Shown in pieces: positions 4,982 to 12,716 of a stretch of DNA of 34,012 nucleotides (its first letter is position 1; the number at the start of each line of letters is the position of its first letter). The notes under the pieces were generated by a model. That model was not told the origin of the DNA. It saw only the letters and a list, made by a program, of their open reading frames with translations, and did no database searches. The position numbers and the translations under genes are program-made. The stretch comes from a virus: positions 1 through 34,012 of the IMG/VR virus record IMGVR_UViG_3300042465_007188. One strand, given 5' to 3'.

Positions 4982-5938
4982 TCACACGAGAGAACGGAGT
5001 TTGAGCGCACGCCAGCGGAATGTTTCCGCCGAGCCGCTGTTATTGGTGATCGTCAGCGCGCCGGCTGCGTTGTTGATGGTGCAGAGCACCGATCCGACAA
5101 CAGACACCAACGCGCCGCTTGCGGCACCATTCTGGAGCACCATTGCGTGCGCCATTACACCCGTGTTCGATGTTGCCTGAATATACACGATGTATTCGGA
5201 CGACGCCGCGGGCGTGAACAGTGCCGCGGACGTGCCTCCGGACGCGACGGATGCGGTGGTGCCGGATAGGCTGTACGTCGCAAGGTCGGTCGTGGTGAGT
5301 ACGCCCGACGAGTCGATGCGGGCGCGTTCGGTATTGGTGCCCGCGCCGTCGGTGCGAGTGGCGAACGCGAGATATCCGCCGTACTGTCCGCTCGTGCCGT
5401 TCTCTTTGCGGCCGCTGATCTGCGCCCAATGCGTCGTATTGGACGCGTCATAGATGCCGCCAAACGCGATCGAGCCGCCCTTGTCTGCGCCTTGCGCGTC
5501 GTTGGAGCGTACGGAAAGCAGGCCCCACGCGAGCTGGTTAACGCTGGTCCCCGCGACGTCAGCGCGACCAACCGGCGCCGGCGTGCCGATGCCGACGTTG
5601 AGCGTCCCTTGCTGCACAATCATGGCGTCGGCGTTGCCAGCGCGGATCTTGAGGTCGTGCGCGGTAAGCGTGCCGACTACTGCATTTCCGTCCGCGCCCA
5701 TGAAGACGGTGCGGGTGCCGTCGCTTGCGGCGAAGTAGCTGTTTACGCCGTTGACTAGGCGCACACCGTCCAACGACGCGCCTGCGTAGCTGCCGCTTCC
5801 CACCGTGATGCGGCTGGTGCCCGTCTGCGTGATGATCGAATCCCCCAGCGTCGTCGGCCCGGTCCAGCGGGGGATCGTGTTCGTGGTGCCGGAGCCCGAA
5901 ACGTCGGCGCCTGCCTGCTCGTATTGAGGTGCGCCCAT
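4982..5938 (-). CDS. Tail fibre / receptor-binding protein
   Basis: The 318-residue protein carries the pattern of many environmental phage fibres: SGSGTTNTIPRWTGPTTLGD near the start, a beta-helical or collar region, LNVGIGTPAP at about residue 113, then GGYLAFATRTDGAGTNTERA and RIDSSGVL, and a Gly/Ser/Thr/Asn-rich C-terminal domain. It probably forms trimers at the tail and binds the host surface. It lies at the end of the structural genes as fibre genes often do. The region has visibly more A and T at third codon positions than its neighbours, which suits a gene exchanged between phages. The ATG at 5938 directly follows the previous stop. No enzymatic depolymerase motif is seen. Confidence 0.75.
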   Translation of the reverse strand: MGAPQYEQAGADVSGSGTTNTIPRWTGPTTLGDSIITQTGTSRITVGSGSYAGASLDGVRLVNGVNSYFAASDGTRTVFMGADGNAVVGTLTAHDLKIRAGNADAMIVQQGTLNVGIGTPAPVGRADVAGTSVNQLAWGLLSVRSNDAQGADKGGSIAFGGIYDASNTTHWAQISGRKENGTSGQYGGYLAFATRTDGAGTNTERARIDSSGVLTTTDLATYSLSGTTASVASGGTSAALFTPAASSEYIVYIQATSNTGVMAHAMVLQNGAASGALVSVVGSVLCTINNAAGALTITNNSGSAETFRWRALKLRSLV

Positions 5939-5939
5939 G

Positions 5940-6326
5940 TCAGACTCCGATCACCTTGAGCACCGGCGCACCGGCGGTTGCGAACGCGAAAAGGCCCGTA
6001 AGCGCGTTCACGTCGAGCCGCAGCGCTGCGCCCGGGAGGATGGGGATCGCCACCGTGGTGTTGTTGCTCGCGCTGTTGCCGATCCACACGGTGTTCGTGC
6101 TGTCGGTGTTCACGAGCGTTGCACCCTGCACGTAGAAGCGGCCGGGGTTGACGGGGCCCGCGCTGAGGAGGAGTGACGCGGTGGGGCTCGGCGCGCGCAC
6201 CGTGAGGCCGCCACCGAGCACGCTTGCCACGGGGCGGTTGTTTTCGATTTGGCGGGGCGTGGCGTCCGGCGTCACGGCGTACACCGTGATCTCCGAATTT
6301 GCTCCGGTTCCAATACGCTGGGTCAT
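5940..6326 (-). CDS. Small virion protein before the tail fibre
   Basis: This 128-residue, beta-rich protein is of a type common near phage tail or head-decoration genes: EITVYAVTPDATPRQIENNR, PVASVLGGGLTV, then TNTVWIGNSASNNTTVAIPI, LPGAALRLDV and LFAFATAGAPVLKVIG. The motif W-I-G-N followed by I-x-P-G-x-x-L-x-L-D-V recurs in small phage surface proteins that bind fibres or decorate capsids. The ATG at 6326 overlaps the previous stop as ATGA. It is placed between the large ejection-type protein and the fibre and is probably a virion component. The exact location is unknown. Confidence 0.65.
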   Translation of the reverse strand: MTQRIGTGANSEITVYAVTPDATPRQIENNRPVASVLGGGLTVRAPSPTASLLLSAGPVNPGRFYVQGATLVNTDSTNTVWIGNSASNNTTVAIPILPGAALRLDVNALTGLFAFATAGAPVLKVIGV

Positions 6327-9300
6327 CGTAGGCGGTCCTTCGCGGCGCGTTCCTCGGTCGGGAGACGCAGGCCGGCGCCGAAGGTGCCTGCGTATCCTCC
6401 CGGTCCGCGCGTCGAGTATGCCCGGGACTGGGCGCGCGCGGCCGGCGTGTAGGTCTGTTGGACGGCGGCCACGACGGCCGGCGATAGCGCGGGGTCTACG
6501 GCGGCCCCGAAAAGCTGGAAAAGCTGCACGCGCTGTTGGAACGCGATCGGGCGCTTGCTCGTGCGAAGGGCCTCGAGGATGCGCGTTTGGATCTGCGAGT
6601 AGATCGCGGGGTAGACCACGCGGAGCGTTTCCGCCTGCTCGCGCGACACGGTGCCGGCAGCGAGGTCGTCCACGACGCTGAGCGGCTCTTTCACGGTCTG
6701 CACGTAGGTGCGCCACCGCGCGAGCTCCACGTCCGAGAGGCGCGGGCGCTCAAATTGCGGTTGCGCGTCGTCCTGGTTCACGCGGACGGCCGGCGGGACC
6801 TTGGTGCCGAGGAACGCGATGGCGCGGGCCATGGCGTTGGCCGTCGTCACCGCGAGGCGGTCATCGTAACGGCTGGCCATGGGCGTGACGGCCTGGGCCA
6901 CGAGGGCTTGGGTGCGCTGCGGCTGCGAGGCGGCGGCCACGGTGGCCATTTGGCGAAGGACCTGGGCCTCGTCGGCGCGCTCCTGGCCGAGGCTCGTGCG
7001 CGTGACCTTGGCGGGCGGCTCGGTGGGCGCGGGCGGCACGGCGCGGCCTTCGCGACGGAGCGCGACCTCCAGGGGGAGGAGCTCGGCGGTGCGCGCGACG
7101 GCGGCGCCACGTCCCTCGAGGCCTCCGACGAACTTGGACACGGCCGATTGAAGCTGGCTTTCGTAGTTGCGGACGAGGCGCTCGGTGGCGCTCATCATCA
7201 GGATGCGCTTTTGCACGTCGGCAAAGTGCTCCACGGCCTTCCCGATGAGCGGGATCGCGGAGGCGCCTTGCGCCATGAGGGCGTCGAGGGCCTCGCCGGT
7301 TGCGAGCTTGGCGGCCTCGCGGGCGTCGATGTACCCGGCGGCCTCCTCGATGCCGCGAAGGATGCGGCGGCCTGCGGCGATGCCGGCCTCCATGCGGGCG
7401 CGCTGCGCTCCGGGTTCGTAGAACCGGAGTTGCCGCTCCATGAGGGTCACGCCGTCGCGCACGGTCTCCTGGAAGATCCGGGCCTCGAGCTGGGACTCCA
7501 CGCTCGTGACGTTCTGTACGAGGCTCGAGAGGGCGCGCGGGTTGGCCCGCGTGGCCTGCATGAACGGATCGGCGATGTCGCGGTCCGCTTGGCTCGTGAA
7601 GGTCTTGAACCCCTTGAAATTGGTGAGGTATTTGGTCCACCCGTCGTTCACGAGCTCTTGCGCCGTCGAGATTTGCGGGCCGAACACGTCGGCGGACTCG
7701 AGGAGCGCGCGCGTGCCGTTGTAGGCCTCATCGCGGAGCATGCCCTCGACCACTCGGTCCGCCTCGGAGCGGCGCATGGTGCCGAACCCTGCGCTCGCGA
7801 TGCTGCCGATCTCCCGCTTGAGGTTGTCGAGGTGGAACGCGACTTCTCCCGCGGCGGCGGGCGACTCGGCGATCTGGCCGATGCGCTGGTATTCCTGCTC
7901 GAGGCGCTTCGTGAGCTTGGCGAGCGCGTTCTTGGCCTGGTCGATGCCGACTTCCGCGCCCGCGCGGTCCATGACACCCTGGAGGCGGGTGATTTCCTCG
8001 AGGGCCGCGGCCTTTGCGGCGGCGGCGTCCACTGCGTCCTCGGCCGCGTACTTGGTGAAGGTCTGGAGCTTGGCAGAGCCGCTGCTCACGAGCTGGCCCG
8101 CGCGCGTGCCGGTCAGGAAGGCGTCGAGGTCGGGCACCACTTCGCGCGTCACCCGGTCGATGTTGCGCTCCGCGTCGGTGAGTTGTTTGCGAAGGAGCTG
8201 GCCGGCTTTGCTGTTGGGGTCGCGGATGGCGCGGGCCTTCTCGAGGAGCTCTTGCTCGCTCGTGAGGGTGCCGCGGACGGTCGCGCGTGCTTGCGCGTCC
8301 TCGAGGCGCTGGAGCTCGGCGAGGAAGGCCTCGCGCTCGGCGAGCGGGGCGTCCGCTGCGGGTGCGCGAGCCATGAGCTCGTCGAGCTGCGCCACCATGC
8401 CGTCCACGCCCGTGGGGACGCTGCGGAGGCGTGCGGCCTCCTCGGGCGTGATGGTCGAGCCGGGCGCGGGGCGAGCGGCGCCCACGCGGGCCTCGTCCGC
8501 GATGGTCTGCGCGGCCTTGGCGGCCTCGGTCGCGCCGATCTCCTCGGCGGCGGCTCCTGCCCGTGCGAGGCGCTTGCCGAGCGTGGCCCCGGCGGCTCCG
8601 CCAATGACGGCGCCCGGGGCACCGGCGACGGCGGCGCCTCCGATGCTGCCCACGAGTCCGCCCACGGTGCCAGCGCCCACGCGGTCCGCTGCGGCGCGGG
8701 CGGCGATGCCGAGACCCGTAAACGCGCCGGCGAGCGGGCCACCGATGAGGGCGCCTGTTCCGGCGCGCTCCGCGATGTTGCGGAAAAGCGATCCGTCCGT
8801 GATGTGACTGGCCACGTACTCGGCCGAAAGCTGCTCGTCCGTGGCCACTTCGCGCATGCCACCGGCGACGGCGAGGCCTGCGCCTTCCGTCATGCCGCGC
8901 GCGATCGATTGGCCCACGCGGCTTTCGAGCGCTCGCGCGAAGGCCGTTCCGGCGGTCTTGCTTGCCGCGGCGGTCGCCGCGCGTGCGCCGATGTTGCCCG
9001 CGGCCTGCGTGACGCGAGCACCGGTCGCGAGCGCTCGGGCACCGGCCGTGGTGCTACCGGTTGCGATGGCGGACGCGCCAAAGCCGGCCATTTCGGCCGC
9101 GATGTCGGTTGCGGCGTTTTCCTCGGCTCGGATGCGGAGGCGCTCGGCGGCCTCGGCCTGGGCGCGCTTGGCCTCCTCGGCTCCTCCGCGGAGGTAGCCC
9201 ATGACACCGGCGCCCGCGCGCTCGATGGTCTCCTCCACCGGAAGGCCAAAGAGGGCGCCACGCGTGAAGCCGGCGACGGCTTGCAGGGCTTGCGCGGTGC

Positions 9301-9463
9301 CGGTGCGGGCCTCCGCGCGCATGGGCGCGGTGCGAATGAGCTCGTTCGCTTGCGCCTGCTCGATGCGCTGGGCGCCTGGCGTGGTCGCGAGGAACTGGCC
9401 GAGGTCCTCCTCGGGGCCCGAAAGGACCTGGCCGTCCGGCGTGCGTACGAAAGCCTCGGCCAT
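6323..9463 (-). CDS. Large internal virion (ejection) protein, 1046 residues
   Basis: This is the second-largest virion protein. Residues about 60-330 hold repeated Ala/Gly-rich, weakly hydrophobic segments (for example GGLVGSIGGAAVAGAPGAVI) that resemble glycine-zipper membrane-inserting stretches. The following 500 residues are long charged helices with heptad character (LDELMARAPAADAPLAEREA, RITEV-type coils), and the C-terminus is helical with a YSTRGPGGYAGTFG end. Last in a row of four Ala/Gln-rich proteins between the nozzle and fibre genes, it fits the largest of the ejected proteins that form a channel through the periplasm, as gp16 does in T7 and P22. No transglycosylase motif is evident. 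Function rests on position and composition. The ATG overlaps the upstream stop as TGATG. Confidence 0.65.
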   Translation of the reverse strand: MAEAFVRTPDGQVLSGPEEDLGQFLATTPGAQRIEQAQANELIRTAPMRAEARTGTAQALQAVAGFTRGALFGLPVEETIERAGAGVMGYLRGGAEEAKRAQAEAAERLRIRAEENAATDIAAEMAGFGASAIATGSTTAGARALATGARVTQAAGNIGARAATAAASKTAGTAFARALESRVGQSIARGMTEGAGLAVAGGMREVATDEQLSAEYVASHITDGSLFRNIAERAGTGALIGGPLAGAFTGLGIAARAAADRVGAGTVGGLVGSIGGAAVAGAPGAVIGGAAGATLGKRLARAGAAAEEIGATEAAKAAQTIADEARVGAARPAPGSTITPEEAARLRSVPTGVDGMVAQLDELMARAPAADAPLAEREAFLAELQRLEDAQARATVRGTLTSEQELLEKARAIRDPNSKAGQLLRKQLTDAERNIDRVTREVVPDLDAFLTGTRAGQLVSSGSAKLQTFTKYAAEDAVDAAAAKAAALEEITRLQGVMDRAGAEVGIDQAKNALAKLTKRLEQEYQRIGQIAESPAAAGEVAFHLDNLKREIGSIASAGFGTMRRSEADRVVEGMLRDEAYNGTRALLESADVFGPQISTAQELVNDGWTKYLTNFKGFKTFTSQADRDIADPFMQATRANPRALSSLVQNVTSVESQLEARIFQETVRDGVTLMERQLRFYEPGAQRARMEAGIAAGRRILRGIEEAAGYIDAREAAKLATGEALDALMAQGASAIPLIGKAVEHFADVQKRILMMSATERLVRNYESQLQSAVSKFVGGLEGRGAAVARTAELLPLEVALRREGRAVPPAPTEPPAKVTRTSLGQERADEAQVLRQMATVAAASQPQRTQALVAQAVTPMASRYDDRLAVTTANAMARAIAFLGTKVPPAVRVNQDDAQPQFERPRLSDVELARWRTYVQTVKEPLSVVDDLAAGTVSREQAETLRVVYPAIYSQIQTRILEALRTSKRPIAFQQRVQLFQLFGAAVDPALSPAVVAAVQQTYTPAARAQSRAYSTRGPGGYAGTFGAGLRLPTEERAAKDRLR

Positions 9464-11358
9464 CAGGGCGCGCCGGTGTAGGGCTTGAACGTGGACGGCG
9501 GCGCGGCGGCCGAGGTCGAGGTGCGGAAGGCTTGGAGCACCTGCGGGCGGATGCGCGCGGGCACGGCGTCCGCGGCGGCTTGCTCGGCTCGGCGGATCTG
9601 TTCGCGCTGCTGGTCCACGAACGCGCGAAGGCGTGCGGGATCGCGCATGCCCTGGGCCATCTCGATTTGAACCATTTCGCGTTCACCCGCGGCCGCGCCT
9701 GTCATGGCGGTCTTGTACGGCAAGAAGGCCTGAATCACGCTCTGCTCGAACGCCTTGTACGCGTCGGACTGGGCCACATTGGGGAGCGATGCCTGGAAGC
9801 CACGGCGCGCGATTCCGCCCATGCCACTGAAGGCCGGTCCATACTCTTTCAATGCTGCATCAAGCTGGTCGAGCGTGGACTTGAGCGCAACCGGCTGCTT
9901 GACGCCCAGGTTTTCAATGCCCTGCACGAGCGTTTGGCTTCCCTTTGCGAGGGCCTCCTCCTGCTTTTTCGTCATCGGCTGGCCGGGTGCGCCTTCCATG
10001 CCCGGGATGCCACCCTCGGCGATCATGGCCTTGGTGGCCTCGGTCGCGCGCTCCTCCTCGCCCTTGACGCGGATCTTTTCCACGTCGCGGCGGAACTCGC
10101 GTTCCTTTGCGGCTTCTCCACGCGCGGCTGCGGCTGCGGCCTCGCGCTGCTTGCGGAGGAGCTCCTGTCGCGCGAGGAAGCGATTGGCGGCGGCCTCGAG
10201 CGGGAGGCCTTCGCGGCGGATGCCCACGTCCTCGATGCGTGCGCGCACCTGGCTCATGGCGTCGTTCGTGCGCTGGTCGAGCTCCGCGAGGAGCGCTTGA
10301 CCGCGAGGGCCCGCGGCGGCCACGGCGTTGGACGCGGTGAGGTTGCGGCGGAGGGCCTGGTACGTCTGCGCGGTCGTGAGCTTGCGCGCTGCGTCGGCGT
10401 CACCGAGGAGGCGCTCGTTTCGCTCGAGGATGCGGCCGAGCTCCGAGACCTTGCCCTTTTTCTTCTCGATCTCGCTGCGCTGGGCGTCGAGCTCGCGGCC
10501 GATCCGGTCGTTGACGATCTGGAGCGCGTAGTTTGGACCCCCCGTCTGCGCGGCACCAAAGGCACCGAGGGCGACGGCGAGGCCCGCGAAGATTCGGCCT
10601 GCGGCGCCACCATAAGCGGCGTCCACGTCCAGCTTGGTGTTGTCGAGCGCGTCTTGGGCGCCGCGGTATTTGGTTTGGGTCTCCTCGAGGGCGGCGCGCT
10701 GCTGCTTCACGCGCTCGCGCGCGAGCTGCTCCTCCTCGATGGCGACATCCGCCTCCGCCTGGGCCTGCTGCTGCTCTCCGGTGAGGCCCGCACGCTCGGC
10801 TGCGAGGGCCTCCTCCTGGGCGGTGCGGCGCTGCGTGGACGTGTCGCGCAGGTTGGCGAGCTCATCGCGGAGGCGCGTCTCCTGGGTGCCGAGGGCGCCC
10901 ACCTGGAAGGCCTGGAGGCGCTCCACGGGGTTGAGCGGTACGGCGACAGTCGTTTCCGGCACGGCCGATGCGGGACCGCCCGGGACCGCGACCTCCGGCG
11001 CGGTGACGCGGCCCGGGAATTGTCCCGTGAGGCCGAGGCTCTGGGCGGTGAACGTCGGTGGCGCGGTGTTGAAGCGCGAGAGGTCGAGGTTCACGCGCTC
11101 GGTGCCGGCGACGGCTTCGCGAACGCGGTCGGTCATGCCTCCCACGCTGAACTCGGGCATGGTCACGGGCGGCGGTCCACCGATCGTAAACTCCGGCATC
11201 GCGACGGGGGCACCACCACCACCGAGCGGCGGCGACGGAAGCGGGGCGGGGCCGCCGCGGAACGACGGGAGCGGCGCGGCTGGGATTGCGCCACCGAGCG
11301 GGAGGTTCGGATCGGTGTAGTCGCGGAGCGGATCGGCTCCGAGGTTCAGGGCGGCCAT
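9463..11358 (-). CDS. Internal virion (ejection) protein with Pro-rich N-terminus and long coiled coil, 631 residues
   Basis: Residues 1-170 are Pro, Gly and Val-rich with repeated short motifs (APVAMPEFTIGG, PPPVTMPEFSVGG). Residues about 180-420 are strongly charged heptads typical of a long coiled coil (ARERVKQQRAALEETQTKYR, KKKGKVSELGRILERNERLL). The rest is helical and Ala-rich with a Ser/Ala-rich end. It contains a weakly hydrophobic segment (AGRIFAGLAVALGAFGA) inside the helical part. No named family is recognised. Its place in the four-gene block after the nozzle protein and its composition suggest a protein stored in the capsid and ejected with DNA. Both ends overlap neighbours as TGATG. 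Confidence 0.65.
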   Translation of the reverse strand: MAALNLGADPLRDYTDPNLPLGGAIPAAPLPSFRGGPAPLPSPPLGGGGAPVAMPEFTIGGPPPVTMPEFSVGGMTDRVREAVAGTERVNLDLSRFNTAPPTFTAQSLGLTGQFPGRVTAPEVAVPGGPASAVPETTVAVPLNPVERLQAFQVGALGTQETRLRDELANLRDTSTQRRTAQEEALAAERAGLTGEQQQAQAEADVAIEEEQLARERVKQQRAALEETQTKYRGAQDALDNTKLDVDAAYGGAAGRIFAGLAVALGAFGAAQTGGPNYALQIVNDRIGRELDAQRSEIEKKKGKVSELGRILERNERLLGDADAARKLTTAQTYQALRRNLTASNAVAAAGPRGQALLAELDQRTNDAMSQVRARIEDVGIRREGLPLEAAANRFLARQELLRKQREAAAAAARGEAAKEREFRRDVEKIRVKGEEERATEATKAMIAEGGIPGMEGAPGQPMTKKQEEALAKGSQTLVQGIENLGVKQPVALKSTLDQLDAALKEYGPAFSGMGGIARRGFQASLPNVAQSDAYKAFEQSVIQAFLPYKTAMTGAAAGEREMVQIEMAQGMRDPARLRAFVDQQREQIRRAEQAAADAVPARIRPQVLQAFRTSTSAAAPPSTFKPYTGAP

Positions 11359-11957
11359 CAGCGCTTACCTCCCAGCATGGACACACCCGAGGAGACCGCG
11401 GAGACGATCGCTTGCTCTTGGCGCGCTCGCTCCTGCATTTCGCGGATGCGTTCGTTTTGCGCCTGCTGCATGGCGGCTGCGTAGCGGGCTTGGAGATCCT
11501 GAATCATGACGGCCTCGAGCTTTCGGCGCTCCTCGGCCTCCGCGCCGAGTGCTTCTCCCATGCTGCCGAGTCCGCGCAAATAGGCGGATTGCCGGGCGGC
11601 GGCCTCCTGCTCGAGCGCACCCATGCCGCTTGCGGCGGCTGCGCCGAGCTGTCCACCGAGAATGGCCTGTGGCGCGCGCATCGCTTCGGCCTGGGCCTGC
11701 TCTCGGATGGCGCGCGCTTGTTCCAACGCGGGCCCACCTTGCAGCGTTTGCGAGCGCTGTCCGAGAACGGCAAGGGCCTGCGCTTGCGGAGCCCGCGAGG
11801 CCTCAAATCGCGCGGTCTGGTCGCGCTGGATTTGCTCGAGGCCGCGCATGCCGGTTTCGTAGAGGACGCGGCTTGGGTCGGCTTCCTCGTTTTCGCGCCG
11901 GATGTCCTCGAGGGTTCCGCCGCTGGCCGTTGGCTTGAAAATGCTTGAAAGTGCCAT
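11358..11957 (-). CDS. Ala/Gln-rich internal virion protein, 199 residues
   Basis: The product is almost all helix: RVLYETGMRGLEQIQRDQTA, ALAVLGQRSQTLQGGPALEQ, AIREQAQAEAMRAP, and a C-terminal charged helix (MQQAQNERIREMQERARQEQ) before a short hydrophobic end (AIVSAVSSGVSMLGGK). The amino-acid make-up (Ala, Gln, Glu, Arg) matches the next gene upstream, so the two may be distant relatives or partners. No family is recognised. A role as a small ejection protein is inferred from position, by comparison with podoviruses that encode several such proteins after the nozzle gene. Confidence 0.65.
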   Translation of the reverse strand: MALSSIFKPTASGGTLEDIRRENEEADPSRVLYETGMRGLEQIQRDQTARFEASRAPQAQALAVLGQRSQTLQGGPALEQARAIREQAQAEAMRAPQAILGGQLGAAAASGMGALEQEAAARQSAYLRGLGSMGEALGAEAEERRKLEAVMIQDLQARYAAAMQQAQNERIREMQERARQEQAIVSAVSSGVSMLGGKR

Positions 11958-11960
11958 GGT

Positions 11961-12707
11961 TCACCCGTACTTGCGGCGCCGCTCGCTCTCCGTCATGGCG
12001 TTGTATTCGTCGCGCTCTCGTCGCGCGTCACGTTCGCTCTTGTACGCCTGATAGCCGGTATCGACCGCGACCCCGAGCGCTTGCGCGGTTGCGCCTTCGA
12101 TCTGTCGCTGTCGCGCGGCCTCTGCGGCGGCGTACTCTTGCGCGTACTGTTGCGCCGACGGGAGGAGGGCGCGCTGGGCGCCAAGGATCTGCGCGTAGTC
12201 TGCGCGCTCGAGGGCGAGGCGCTGCATGTCCTGTTGCCGCAACATCTCGGCAAGCTGCGCCTGCGCGAGAGCGTTCCGCGCGGCTTCCTGCGCTTGGACC
12301 TGGCGCGCCTCCGCAAATCCGATTTGCTGGGCTTGCCCTGCGCCGAACCCTCCGAGGGCGGCCGTTTGGATTCCACCGGCGCCACCGAGGGAACGCGCTG
12401 CGCCGGCCGTGGATTGGCCGGCCTCGGCGGCCTGCATGCGCGCGGCCTCTGTTGCCATCGTCGATGGCTGCATGGCCCCGAGGATGGCGCGGCGCTGCTG
12501 TTCCATCGCGGCGTTTTCGGCCGCCTGATCGCGCTGCTTGAGCCGTGCGGCAACATCCTCCGCGTAGACGTTGGCAAACGTCTCCGGGTCTGTCCCGAAC
12601 GCGCGCGTGCCGATGGGAACCTCGCTCCCATATTGGCCGGTCTTGCGCTGGCGGTCGCGCTCTGCGGCGTTTTGCTTCGCAAATTCGCGTGCGAAATCGT
12701 AGGCCAT
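11961..12707 (-). CDS. Ala/Gln-rich internal virion protein, 248 residues
   Basis: The protein starts MAYDFAREFAKQNAAERDRQ, has a short non-helical section (YGSEVPIGTRAFGTDPETFA), then a long helical region dominated by Ala, Gln and Arg with a Gly-rich break (GAARSLGGAGGIQTAALGGF), and a charged C-terminal helix (SERDARRERDEYNAMTESER) ending RRKYG. The ATG at 12707 has AGGGAG at good spacing, nine bases after the nozzle-protein stop. No family is recognised. Composition, the absence of tail genes and place in the block indicate a protein carried in the virion and ejected. It resembles the next downstream product in composition and may share ancestry. Confidence 0.65.
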   Translation of the reverse strand: MAYDFAREFAKQNAAERDRQRKTGQYGSEVPIGTRAFGTDPETFANVYAEDVAARLKQRDQAAENAAMEQQRRAILGAMQPSTMATEAARMQAAEAGQSTAGAARSLGGAGGIQTAALGGFGAGQAQQIGFAEARQVQAQEAARNALAQAQLAEMLRQQDMQRLALERADYAQILGAQRALLPSAQQYAQEYAAAEAARQRQIEGATAQALGVAVDTGYQAYKSERDARRERDEYNAMTESERRRKYG

Positions 12708-12716
12708 CGGCTCTCC

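Noticed and set aside
6536-9481. A 981-codon open frame on the plus strand
   Set aside because: It is the mirror of the 1046-residue virion protein. In GC-rich DNA the antisense frame is often open. Its translation is rich in Arg, Gly, His and Leu with no domain, and no promoter or ribosome site fits.
9532-11484. A 650-codon open frame on the plus strand
   Set aside because: Antisense shadow of the 631-residue virion protein.
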